From JBCCRH01 sp039208045 (GTDB lineage Bacteria > Bacteroidota > Bacteroidia > Chitinophagales > Saprospiraceae): 7,899 nt of DNA. The position numbers and the translations under genes were made by a program. Positions 1 to 6,715 of this stretch are shown here, one piece after another. The first letter of the stretch is position 1; every line of letters begins with the position of its first letter. The notes beneath the pieces were generated by a model that saw only the letters and a list, made by a program, of their open reading frames with translations, was not told the origin of the DNA and searched no databases. The DNA lies in contig JBCCRH010000307.1 in the NCBI GenBank assembly GCA_039208045.1, positions 1 to 7,899 on the forward strand, in the 5' to 3' direction.

Positions 1-19
1 CAAAAATACTAGTTCTAAA

Positions 20-1432
20 ATGGAAAAGAGTAAATTTATCACCTTGCTAAGAACTTTTTCGGTAAAAGAACTCAAGCAGTTCAATGCATTTGTCGCTTCT
101 CCGTATTTCAATACGAATGAAGAATTGGGGCAGTTTCTAGGGTATATCAATCAGTTTGCGCCGAAGTTCTCGGATGCTGGGTTGGAAAAAGCGCAGGTAT
201 TTCGGGCAGTCTACCCAAATATGCCTTACGATAAAAAGCAAGTCGACTATCATATGAATAGTTTACTTAAACTGGCAGAACAGTTTTTGGCTATTCAGGG
301 ATTTCAGCGGGATGCTATTCCATTTCAGTCCTATACGCTAAAAGAATTTGTAGAACGCAAGCTAGACAAACACTACCATTATGCCTATCGCAAGTTAGAT
401 CAATTGGTGACTAAAAAGGAAGCCCGAGATATTAATTCTTATTATGATCGTTATCGCTTAGCAAATATAGGGACGGATCATTTCATAAGCCAGAAAGTAC
501 GTCGGAATGACGTGCATTTACAATTGGCCTCTGATTCCTTGGATCAGTTTTATTTTTTGAAAAAGCTTCAGTTTAGTTGTGAGATGCTCAACCGGCAAGC
601 AATGCTTTCGGGGAATTATGAAATGCGATTTGCAGATGAAGTGAAAAGTTTTCTTGAAAGCGTAGAGGAGCAACCGCCACTGATTCAGATTTATCTACAG
701 ATTTACGGCTATTTTCGCACCGAGGAAGATACGTATTTTCATGCGCTGATGGGGTTGATCAAAGCGCATAGCTCGAAAATTGCGCGGCAAGAGCTACGCG
801 AAATATTTCTTTATGCTATCAACCTCTGTGCGCGCAAAATACGTAGAGGTCAGATTGAAATGATCGATACCGCTTTGACGCTCTATGTAGATGGCATAGA
901 GAGTGAGGCCATTTTTGAAAATGGCTACGTTTCTCATTGGACATACTCCAATGTAGTAAAACTCGCGCTTTTGCGAGAACGCTACGATTGGATTGAGTCA
1001 TTTATACATAAATATACGGATAAGGTGGCGCCCTCTGCACGCGCTGATGCCCTACACTATAATTTGGCAGAGCTGAACTACCATAAAAGAGACTACGGTC
1101 AAGTGTTAGATAATCTCAATCAGCTACATTTTACCGACTGGTATTATCACCTGGGTTCACGGGTACTGTTGCTCAAAACCTATTATGAACTGGAAGAAGT
1201 AGAACCTCTAACCTCTTTACTGGCTTCTTTTAGCGTCTATCTACGGCGCAACAAAAAAGTATCCCAGAACATGAAGAAAACGTGTCTTAATTTCTGTAAT
1301 ATTCTGCATAAAATTTTGCGGCAGCCCCTCGAAAAGATAGACGGCTTGCGCGAGCAGGTTAAAAATACCCCGCTTCTGGCAGAACGAAGCTGGCTGCTAA
1401 AAGTATTGGATACAGGGCCAAGCTTAGGATAG
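20..1432 (+). CDS. Uncharacterised helical protein with TPR-like C-terminal half
   Basis: Function unknown. The 470-residue product has no signal peptide or membrane segment, so it is probably cytoplasmic. It is rich in Leu, Tyr, Lys and Glu and looks almost entirely alpha-helical. The N-terminus carries a short helix, then Ser-Pro-Tyr-Phe-Asn at residues 27-31, followed by a region (about 55-95) reading like a small helical domain. From memory, this N-terminal layout recurs in unnamed Bacteroidota (Saprospiraceae) proteins, which supports the ATG at 20. However, the frame stays open to the window edge, so an upstream start cannot be excluded. Residues about 305-430 form amphipathic helix pairs resembling TPR units (for example 343-368 and 378-404), suggesting a protein-binding scaffold. 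There are no recognisable catalytic motifs. The 3' end overlaps the convergent feoB by 9 bases, so the two are neighbours but not one operon. The reading frame is certain; the role is not. Confidence 0.85.
   Translation: MEKSKFITLLRTFSVKELKQFNAFVASPYFNTNEELGQFLGYINQFAPKFSDAGLEKAQVFRAVYPNMPYDKKQVDYHMNSLLKLAEQFLAIQGFQRDAIPFQSYTLKEFVERKLDKHYHYAYRKLDQLVTKKEARDINSYYDRYRLANIGTDHFISQKVRRNDVHLQLASDSLDQFYFLKKLQFSCEMLNRQAMLSGNYEMRFADEVKSFLESVEEQPPLIQIYLQIYGYFRTEEDTYFHALMGLIKAHSSKIARQELREIFLYAINLCARKIRRGQIEMIDTALTLYVDGIESEAIFENGYVSHWTYSNVVKLALLRERYDWIESFIHKYTDKVAPSARADALHYNLAELNYHKRDYGQVLDNLNQLHFTDWYYHLGSRVLLLKTYYELEEVEPLTSLLASFSVYLRRNKKVSQNMKKTCLNFCNILHKILRQPLEKIDGLREQVKNTPLLAERSWLLKVLDTGPSLG
1424..1432. 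other. Tail-to-tail stop-codon overlap, helical-protein gene and feoB
   Basis: The TAG of the plus-strand gene (1430-1432) and the TAA of feoB (complement of 1424-1426) interlock, so each gene's last codons are antisense to the other. There is no intergenic space, and I see no strong GC hairpin plus T-run nearby on either strand. Transcripts from both sides are therefore likely to extend into the opposing gene. Confidence 0.9.
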
Positions 1433-3559
1433 AAGTTGGTAGACCAATAAACTACTTAAATAGGCCAGCGCCGTCATAAAGATGAACTGGATGAGCGGCC
1501 ATTTCCAGGTTTTCGTTTCTCGATAGACTACTGCTAAGGTGCTCATACACTGCATCGCAAATACATAGAATAGAAGGAGCGAAAGCGCAGTAGCCATAGA
1601 GTAAACGGCTTCTCCGGTGATTGGATCTTTCTCTTGGGCCATTCGATTTCGGATTGAAATTCCCTCCTCGTCCTCCTCGCTGCCAATGCCATAGATGATG
1701 GCCATAGTACCAATGAACACTTCTCTAGCGGCAAAAGAAGTGATAAGGGCAATCCCCATTTTCCAGTCAAAGCCAAGGGGAGCGATAGCTGGCTCGATAG
1801 TCTTACCCATGATGCCGGCGTAGGAAGCTTCTATTTTTCGACTGGCAATTAAGTTATCTGTAGCTTGTTCATCGAGTTGTTGGGTCTGAGCAGTCTGGCG
1901 CGCTTCCTGCTCCGCAATTTCCAGGGTGTTGCCAGGGCCATAGCTAGCTAAGAACCATAGGATGATGGAGATGACAAAAATGACCCTTCCTGCTTCGATG
2001 GTGAATGTCTTCACTTTCTCCCATACGGTCAGAAGTACATTGCGCATTACGGGTAGGCGGTATTCAGGTAGCTCCAGCATGAGGTAGCTGCGCTCGTTGG
2101 TTTTTAGGATGAGTTTGAAAATAAAGGCAGCAATCAATGCAGCAGCAATGCCCAAAAGATAGAGGCCCATAAACGCCAAGCCTTGTGCATTGAAAAATCC
2201 CCAGACGACCGTGCTGGGTACGACAAAACCAATCAATACGGTATATACCGGAATACGCGCAGAGCAACTAATAAAAGGCGTAACTAGGATGGTAATTAAT
2301 CGCTCTTTCCAATTTCCTATGGTGCGAGTACTCATCACAGCAGGTATGGCACAGGCTCCGCCGGAAATGAGCGCAACAATGCTCCGGCCATTTAAACCAA
2401 AAAACTGCATAGGACGATCAAATAGATAGGCTGCGCGCGCCATATAGCCCACTTCTTCTAAGAGCGAGATGAGGAAAAATAGAACAGCAATTTGAGGAAT
2501 AAACACCAAAATACCTTCTAGCCCGGCAATAATACCTTCTGTCAACAGACTGGTAAACCAACCCTTCGGTAAAACCAATGCTATCGAATCGCTAAGCCAC
2601 CCAAACAGCCCTTCGATCCAATCCATTGGAACAGTCGCCCAGCTATAGATCGCCTGAAAAACCAAGAGCATGAGCACAAAAAAGATAATGGGACCCAAAA
2701 AGCGATGGGTAAAAATACGATCTAGTCGTTCTGTCAACCCACTGCGTTCCTCACTTTGTCGCTGGATAGCGTGCTGTACAATTGGCGTAAAGCGATCAAA
2801 GCGCTGCATGGTTTCGTTTACCTGGAAGCGCAAAGATTCCATCTCATGTTTTGCCGTAATCTGCTGTAATGAAGTGGTTTCTTGCTTGCTTAAGTAGGGG
2901 AGCCAGTCGTGGTGATGGGCCAATAGGAGCGCTTGATAGGCATTTACATTAGGGAAAAGTGCTTTTACATCTTGTGCGATGGCTTGTTCTTGGCGGCTAA
3001 GTTGGTAAAGCGTCTTAGGGGCTTTGAAGTCTACTTCTAACAATTGCGAGAGCTTGTTTTTGAGCTGATCCAAGCCCGAGCCGGTACGTCCACTTACAGC
3101 AACTACGGGTACTTGCAGTTTTTTACCTAGGTAGTTTAAATCAATGGTAATTCCTTCTTTTTCTGCCACGTCTGCCATATTAAGAGCCAGTAAGCAGGGA
3201 AGGCCAAGATCTCTCAACTGTGAGAATAATAATAAATGCCGCTCTAGCTGCGTGACATCAGCTACATACACAATGGCATCTGGATAATCCTGGTTGGCAG
3301 GCTGCGCAAGGGTTTGTACAACGATGCGCTCGTCTTCCGAGTTGGGATAAAAGCTATAGGTACCAGGAAAATCGATGAGTTTGATAGCCGTAGCGGAAGA
3401 CAGCTGAAGGCGCCCTATCTTTTTATCTACAGTGACTCCTGGGAAGTTACCCACCTTTTGGCGTAAGCCAGTAAGCTGGTTGAACAGGGAAGATTTACCC
3501 ACATTGGGATTACCTAGGAGTGCTACAACGCACTCACGTACTACACTTGCTGTACTCAT
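1424..3559 (-). CDS. feoB: Ferrous iron transporter FeoB
   Basis: Inner-membrane Fe(II) uptake protein with an N-terminal GTPase and a C-terminal permease. G-protein motifs are clear: P-loop GNPNVGKSS at residues 16-24, switch I Thr43, DFPG at 63-66, NMAD at 127-130 and a G5-like SGRTG near 156-160. A helical linker (about 185-285) follows. The membrane part starts near 286 and includes two Gate-like segments. The first has GGACAIPAVMS (400-410) with Cys403 and the SCSARIPVY segment (431-439) with Cys432, both conserved family landmarks. The second contains SFAAREVF (608-615). At 711 residues it is a little shorter than the E. coli protein. A hydrophilic Gln/Glu/Ala-rich insert (545-578) and an acidic patch EEDEE (628-632) lie between membrane segments. 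Its ATG overlaps the feoA stop as ATGA, indicating translational coupling. No FeoC gene is present, as is usual outside gammaproteobacteria. Confidence 0.97.
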   Translation of the reverse strand: MSTASVVRECVVALLGNPNVGKSSLFNQLTGLRQKVGNFPGVTVDKKIGRLQLSSATAIKLIDFPGTYSFYPNSEDERIVVQTLAQPANQDYPDAIVYVADVTQLERHLLLFSQLRDLGLPCLLALNMADVAEKEGITIDLNYLGKKLQVPVVAVSGRTGSGLDQLKNKLSQLLEVDFKAPKTLYQLSRQEQAIAQDVKALFPNVNAYQALLLAHHHDWLPYLSKQETTSLQQITAKHEMESLRFQVNETMQRFDRFTPIVQHAIQRQSEERSGLTERLDRIFTHRFLGPIIFFVLMLLVFQAIYSWATVPMDWIEGLFGWLSDSIALVLPKGWFTSLLTEGIIAGLEGILVFIPQIAVLFFLISLLEEVGYMARAAYLFDRPMQFFGLNGRSIVALISGGACAIPAVMSTRTIGNWKERLITILVTPFISCSARIPVYTVLIGFVVPSTVVWGFFNAQGLAFMGLYLLGIAAALIAAFIFKLILKTNERSYLMLELPEYRLPVMRNVLLTVWEKVKTFTIEAGRVIFVISIILWFLASYGPGNTLEIAEQEARQTAQTQQLDEQATDNLIASRKIEASYAGIMGKTIEPAIAPLGFDWKMGIALITSFAAREVFIGTMAIIYGIGSEEDEEGISIRNRMAQEKDPITGEAVYSMATALSLLLFYVFAMQCMSTLAVVYRETKTWKWPLIQFIFMTALAYLSSLLVYQLLS

Positions 3560-3783
3560 TTTAATAGAATGCTAGCGGCTTCTTTAGTGCGGAGGGCTAA
3601 ATAAGATTGGTTGACTTTTACATAAAGCGCACCGCCAAAAGGGGCCGCACGCAGTACCTCGACCTTGCTTCCTGGCAATACTCCCATTGCGAGTAGTTTG
3701 CTACCGGCACGCTTATCTGTAAAGCTGTCAATGTAGCCTGCTCCACCCACAGGAAGTTCCAATAATGGCTTTAAATTTTCCAT
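3556..3783 (-). CDS. feoA: Ferrous iron transport accessory protein FeoA
   Basis: Small cytoplasmic SH3-like protein that works with FeoB in Fe(II) uptake, probably by binding its cytosolic part. The 75 residues match the usual FeoA length and pattern. Residues 31-41 read LLAMGVLPGSK, the family's hallmark Met-Gly-x-x-Pro-Gly turn. They are followed by a beta-rich stretch with Pro-Phe-Gly-Gly (48-51), then Leu-Ala-Leu-Arg and a closing Glu-Ala-Ala-Ser-Ile helix that typically ends the fold. It is the first gene of feoAB; its TGA overlaps the feoB ATG by 4 bases. A purine-rich GAAGGG (complement of 3786-3791) sits just upstream of the ATG and is the most Shine-Dalgarno-like site in the window. 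The 110-base gap upstream holds a candidate operator, so iron-dependent control is plausible but not shown. Confidence 0.95.
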   Translation of the reverse strand: MENLKPLLELPVGGAGYIDSFTDKRAGSKLLAMGVLPGSKVEVLRAAPFGGALYVKVNQSYLALRTKEAASILLK

Positions 3784-3837
3784 TGCCCTTCGTTATTATA
3801 TGAATGGATTATAAACACGAAATAGATAATATTGATG

Positions 3838-3859
3838 TGATAAGCGTTAAAATTTATCA
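3838..3859. promoter_or_regulatory. Candidate operator dyad upstream of feoA
   Basis: A 22-base interrupted palindrome: TGATAA, 3 bases, TTAA, 3 bases, TTATCA. All six outer pairs and the central TTAA are symmetric. It lies about 55 bases upstream of the feoA ATG in an AT-rich gap. The inner GATAA/TTATC arms are like those of the classical Fur box but are separated by 10 rather than 9 bases, and a further GATAAT occurs at 3825-3830. On the minus strand TATTTTG (complement of 3858-3864) abuts the dyad and resembles the Bacteroidota -7 element TAnnTTTG, short by one base. A Fur- or DtxR-like iron repressor site overlapping the promoter is the natural guess. AT-richness makes chance symmetry possible. 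Confidence 0.3.
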
Positions 3860-3893
3860 AAATAGCGGACTTATAGGCCACTGTGAGGAGCTG

Positions 3894-5525
3894 CTAGAGT
3901 TGGCGGTTGCTTATGTTGTGCAAGCCCTTGGTTAAGGCGCGGATGACGCCTTTTTGCTTGGGGTCGTACAGCCAATTGGTATCAAATTGCTCAATAATTT
4001 GGGTATTGGGCTCATCGGAAAGGGTTAGGCTGTGGAATTGGGTGCCTTGATTTTGCTGGAAAAAGGCCACCTCTTGCAATACTTTTTCATTGACGCGATA
4101 CATAATAAAATCAGAGACCATTAGTACATCGGCATCGCTATAATTGTGGGTGCGCAATTGCCGTAAGGCTTCATACAGCGGTAGGGAAATGTCAGTGCCA
4201 CCGTAAAAAGACATCTTTAGGAACTTAGCGATTTCATTGATCGAATTAGCAATGTCAAATAGATCGAGTGTCTTCACACCAATAGAGAAGTTAATCAGGT
4301 AAGCGCGTCGGTTTTCGCGCATGGCCATTTTTAGGATGCCTAAGCAGAGTACCTTAGCGATCTGCTCGGGTCGCCCCGTCATCGACTCGCTTGTATCAAT
4401 ACAAATAATGAAAGGCCCTTTCTCCTTCTGGCGCACCCGCTGGTGTACCTCCATAATCTGGTCGTTGCTCTTTACTAGCTTGCGGTCTTCATAGCGGAAG
4501 GTCATTAAGTTTTTATCCGCATAGCGTTTGAGGAAGAGCAATTCGGTGGCTTCCTGACTCAGCAGCCCCACTTCAGAACTGAGCAGGTTATTGAGGTCAT
4601 CGCTCTCGTGTACGCCTACAATTTCTGCTTTTACATCTTCGTCCACTTGCCATTCTTGGCGAATAATGGTCTTTTCGAGCGTTTCTTCCTCCATTTCAAT
4701 TTCGGCCTCCCGCATGCTTCCAAGCAGGTCGGCTAATTCTTTGATGGATTGCTCGTCTTCCAATAACTCATGATAGTCTTGTAAGACATCGAAGGAGGTT
4801 TCCTGCCAGAGCGAACGCGATAGGTCCCAGCCCAGATAGTCTGAAACGGGCGAGATTAATTGCATCAGCTTGCTATATTCCGATACTTTGGCCTCCATCA
4901 AATTGGAGAACTGCTGGCTTTCTTCTTGTAGCTTTTGCAGTTCGTACTCCAAAATTTTTGCATAGAGCAAAGCATCCCACTGCGCCAGTAGATCGGTGAG
5001 TATGAGTTCTATCTTCTTTCGGTTCTCTGTGGGTAGTGCTTCCGCTTCAGTAGAAGTGATCAATTGTTTGAACTGGTCGTTATAAAAGCCAATGTCAAGC
5101 TGGTCTTTGGAGTAGTTGTTTTGTAAAAATTGCACCAAGTAAGGCCAGCGTTTGAGTACGGTATGAAAAGGCGTGACGGCCCAGCCTTCCAGGCGTTGGA
5201 GCTCAGACTGGTAGGGATTCTTCGCACGTACTTTATCAAAGGTTTTGCGCATCCATTGAAGGGTATCGAGCACAATTTGCGAGCTAATCTGCTGGTTATT
5301 TTTGCAGAGTGGCAAGAGTTGATCTATGCGAAATAGTTGATCCAAAGCCTGCTGAAAGTATTGAAAATATTGGTCATTGAGGTCGGGAATGCTATAGCGG
5401 TTGGGTTGCAGCTTTTCTTGGAGGTACTGCACCAAATACTGGCGCATCTGCCGATTGAGCAAACTTCCAAATTCAATAAAACGCTGGTATTCTTGTTCTA
5501 AGCGATCGCTAACTTCCCGCTGCAT
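3894..5525 (-). CDS. viaA: ViaA-like VWA-domain protein (partner of a RavA/MoxR AAA+ ATPase)
   Basis: A 543-residue cytoplasmic protein with a long helical N-terminal part (about 1-260), an acidic linker around 270-300 and a C-terminal von Willebrand A domain (about 370-525). The metal-site (MIDAS) residues are intact: DxSxS at Asp377/Ser379/Ser381, Thr444 in GGTD and Asp472 in Ser-Asp-Phe-Ile. The GPFIICIDTS start, an Asn-Arg-Arg after the next helix, and ELADLLGSMREAE before the linker all correspond to my recollection of E. coli ViaA. That protein (about 480 residues) binds and stimulates the hexameric ATPase RavA. Here no AAA+ gene lies directly upstream, where ravA sits in E. coli; the upstream neighbour is divergent. 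Downstream, feoA follows on the same strand after 110 bases, so read-through into feoAB is possible. The ATG at 5525 is the only start that fits the helical N-terminus; no strong ribosome-binding site precedes it. An alternative is another MoxR-associated VWA protein, but the C-terminal match favours ViaA. Confidence 0.82.
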   Translation of the reverse strand: MQREVSDRLEQEYQRFIEFGSLLNRQMRQYLVQYLQEKLQPNRYSIPDLNDQYFQYFQQALDQLFRIDQLLPLCKNNQQISSQIVLDTLQWMRKTFDKVRAKNPYQSELQRLEGWAVTPFHTVLKRWPYLVQFLQNNYSKDQLDIGFYNDQFKQLITSTEAEALPTENRKKIELILTDLLAQWDALLYAKILEYELQKLQEESQQFSNLMEAKVSEYSKLMQLISPVSDYLGWDLSRSLWQETSFDVLQDYHELLEDEQSIKELADLLGSMREAEIEMEEETLEKTIIRQEWQVDEDVKAEIVGVHESDDLNNLLSSEVGLLSQEATELLFLKRYADKNLMTFRYEDRKLVKSNDQIMEVHQRVRQKEKGPFIICIDTSESMTGRPEQIAKVLCLGILKMAMRENRRAYLINFSIGVKTLDLFDIANSINEIAKFLKMSFYGGTDISLPLYEALRQLRTHNYSDADVLMVSDFIMYRVNEKVLQEVAFFQQNQGTQFHSLTLSDEPNTQIIEQFDTNWLYDPKQKGVIRALTKGLHNISNRQL

Positions 5526-5659
5526 GAAAGGAATTTTAGTTACTAAATCAAAAAGTGGAGGGAAATGTTTGATCTTTATGCTTCCACAGTTTAGATATTG
5601 GATGTTTCATGGATACACCTGGGACTAATCGTCATTTTCTTAAACAATACTAAAATCTA
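5526..5659. promoter_or_regulatory. Divergent intergenic region between viaA-like and propeller genes
   Basis: These 134 bases must hold, or lie close to, the promoters of two genes transcribed away from each other. I see no convincing Bacteroidota promoter (TTG and TAnnTTTG pair) on either strand; the nearest is TAGTATTG on the minus strand (complement of 5645-5652), one mismatch but without a -33 partner. A short perfect dyad, TTTAG-TTA-CTAAA at 5535-5547, lies 9 bases before the viaA-like start. At five bases per arm it may be chance. No riboswitch or small RNA fold is recognisable. The lipoprotein ATG is preceded by an A/T-rich TAAAATCTA without Shine-Dalgarno, normal for this phylum. Confidence 0.35.
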
Positions 5660-6715
5660 ATGAGTACCAAAAAATTGCCCCTCCTATTGCTTCTCCTCTT
5701 CATCCTCTACTCCTGCAACGAAGAAAACAATACCCCAACTGACCCCACCACCATCGCCGCAGGCGAAGGCGTACTCATCTTCAACGAAGGGCAATTCGGC
5801 AATGGCAATGCCTCAGTCTCCTACTACAACTTTGCTACAGAGCAAGTTACTACCACCCTTTTTGCGCAAGCGAATGACCGCCCCCTAGGCGATGTGCTCC
5901 AAAGCGCGCGCCTGCTCGACCAGCAACTGTGGCTCGTGGTTAATGCCTCTCAAAAAATAGAAATAGTCGACTTACCTGATTTTACGGCCAATCGTACGAT
6001 TGTGGGCCTCACTTCCCCCCGCTTTTTCCAACCTATCAGTGCAGATAAGGCTTATGTCACAGATCTATTTGCTGATGCGATCAGTGTGCTTGACCTAGCT
6101 GCCAATACCATTGATAAAACCATCCCGCTTCCCAACTGGACAGAGGAAATGATACAGGTCGGGAACCAGATTTTTGTATCTGCTCCCTGGTTTTTTGGCA
6201 CCACGCCATCTAATCAAGTATGGGTGCTGGATGCTACTACCGATGCAATTGTCAATCAGATTGAAGTGGGTATCGACCCTGGGGCAATGGTATTGGATGG
6301 GGCGGGAAAGATATGGGTATTCTGCAAAGGAAATGCGACTGACAATACCTTTGGGGGGCTTTACCGAATAGATCCTGCTACGCAGGTGGTAGAGCGGGAG
6401 TTTAGCTTCAGCGATTTTGACTTGACATTTGCCCCCCGCCTGGCGCTTGACCCAAATCTGGAAGTGCTATATTATGTGAAGGGCGACGTTTTTGAATTGC
6501 CCATTGAGGCAGAAGCCCTACCCGCCAATCCGCTGATTCCTTCAGATGGGCGTAGTATTTATGCCCTAGGGGTTGACCCAAATACAGGTCATATTTTTGT
6601 GGGCGATGCGGTGGATTTTCAGCAAAATGGACAGATTTTTGAATATGACGCGAGCGGTCAGGAGGTAGGTCGTTTTACGGCAGGGGTGGGGCCTAATGGC
6701 TTTTTATTTTATTAA
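5660..6715 (+). CDS. Surface lipoprotein with DUF5074/YncE-like beta-propeller
   Basis: Predicted outer-surface lipoprotein. Residues 1-18 form a lipoprotein signal peptide with Lys4-Lys5, a Leu-rich core and a Leu-Tyr-Ser-Cys lipobox; Cys19 would be lipidated. The Asn-Glu-Glu after it resembles the acidic surface-export signal of Bacteroidota lipoproteins. A low-complexity Asn/Thr/Pro linker (23-31) leads into repeated beta-blades. The first opens with Val-Leu-Ile-Phe-Asn-Glu-Gly (38-44), typical of DUF5074. Later blades carry YncE-like strands such as VWVLDATT (187-194), LYRIDPAT (234-241) and IFEYDASG (326-333). The size suits a seven-bladed propeller. The family includes BtuG, a cobalamin-binding surface protein that works with a BtuB TonB-dependent receptor, but no receptor is visible here, so the ligand is unassigned. 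C-ending codons fall from about half in the first 95 codons to about 15% in the last 80. The stop overlaps the convergent neighbour by 12 bases. Confidence 0.85.
   Translation: MSTKKLPLLLLLLFILYSCNEENNTPTDPTTIAAGEGVLIFNEGQFGNGNASVSYYNFATEQVTTTLFAQANDRPLGDVLQSARLLDQQLWLVVNASQKIEIVDLPDFTANRTIVGLTSPRFFQPISADKAYVTDLFADAISVLDLAANTIDKTIPLPNWTEEMIQVGNQIFVSAPWFFGTTPSNQVWVLDATTDAIVNQIEVGIDPGAMVLDGAGKIWVFCKGNATDNTFGGLYRIDPATQVVEREFSFSDFDLTFAPRLALDPNLEVLYYVKGDVFELPIEAEALPANPLIPSDGRSIYALGVDPNTGHIFVGDAVDFQQNGQIFEYDASGQEVGRFTAGVGPNGFLFY
6704..6715. other. Tail-to-tail stop-codon overlap, lipoprotein and T9SS protein genes
   Basis: The lipoprotein TAA (6713-6715) lies within the last codons of the minus-strand gene, whose TAA is the complement of 6704-6706. 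The 12-base overlap falls in a T-rich stretch (6701-6713) that could help termination of the plus-strand transcript, but the stem in front of it is only three G-C pairs. Confidence 0.9.

Noticed and set aside
1435..1448. Short inverted repeat TTGG-TAGA-CCAA near the feoB stop
   Set aside because: Four base pairs with a tetraloop and no T-run; it lies in feoB codons and is too weak for a terminator.
3784..3893. Small gene or terminator between the viaA-like gene and feoA
   Set aside because: No open frame of useful size and no clear GC-rich hairpin with T-run; only the AT-rich operator-like dyad stands out.
5526..5659. Cobalamin riboswitch upstream of the BtuG-like propeller
   Set aside because: The region is only 134 bases, and I cannot find the conserved B12 box or the other core elements; a lone GGGAA-like run (around 5560-5565) is not enough.
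6691..6705. Intrinsic terminator GCC-TAAT-GGC plus T-run at the lipoprotein 3' end
   Set aside because: The stem has three G-C pairs extended only by G-U wobble, and it encodes the Gly-Pro-Asn-Gly-Phe ending, so coding constraint explains it. It may contribute weakly to termination but is not supportable as a terminator.
5660..6715. Assigning the symbol btuG to the propeller lipoprotein
   Set aside because: The fold class fits, but there is no adjacent btuB, no riboswitch and no recognisable cobalamin-contact residues, so the ligand is open.
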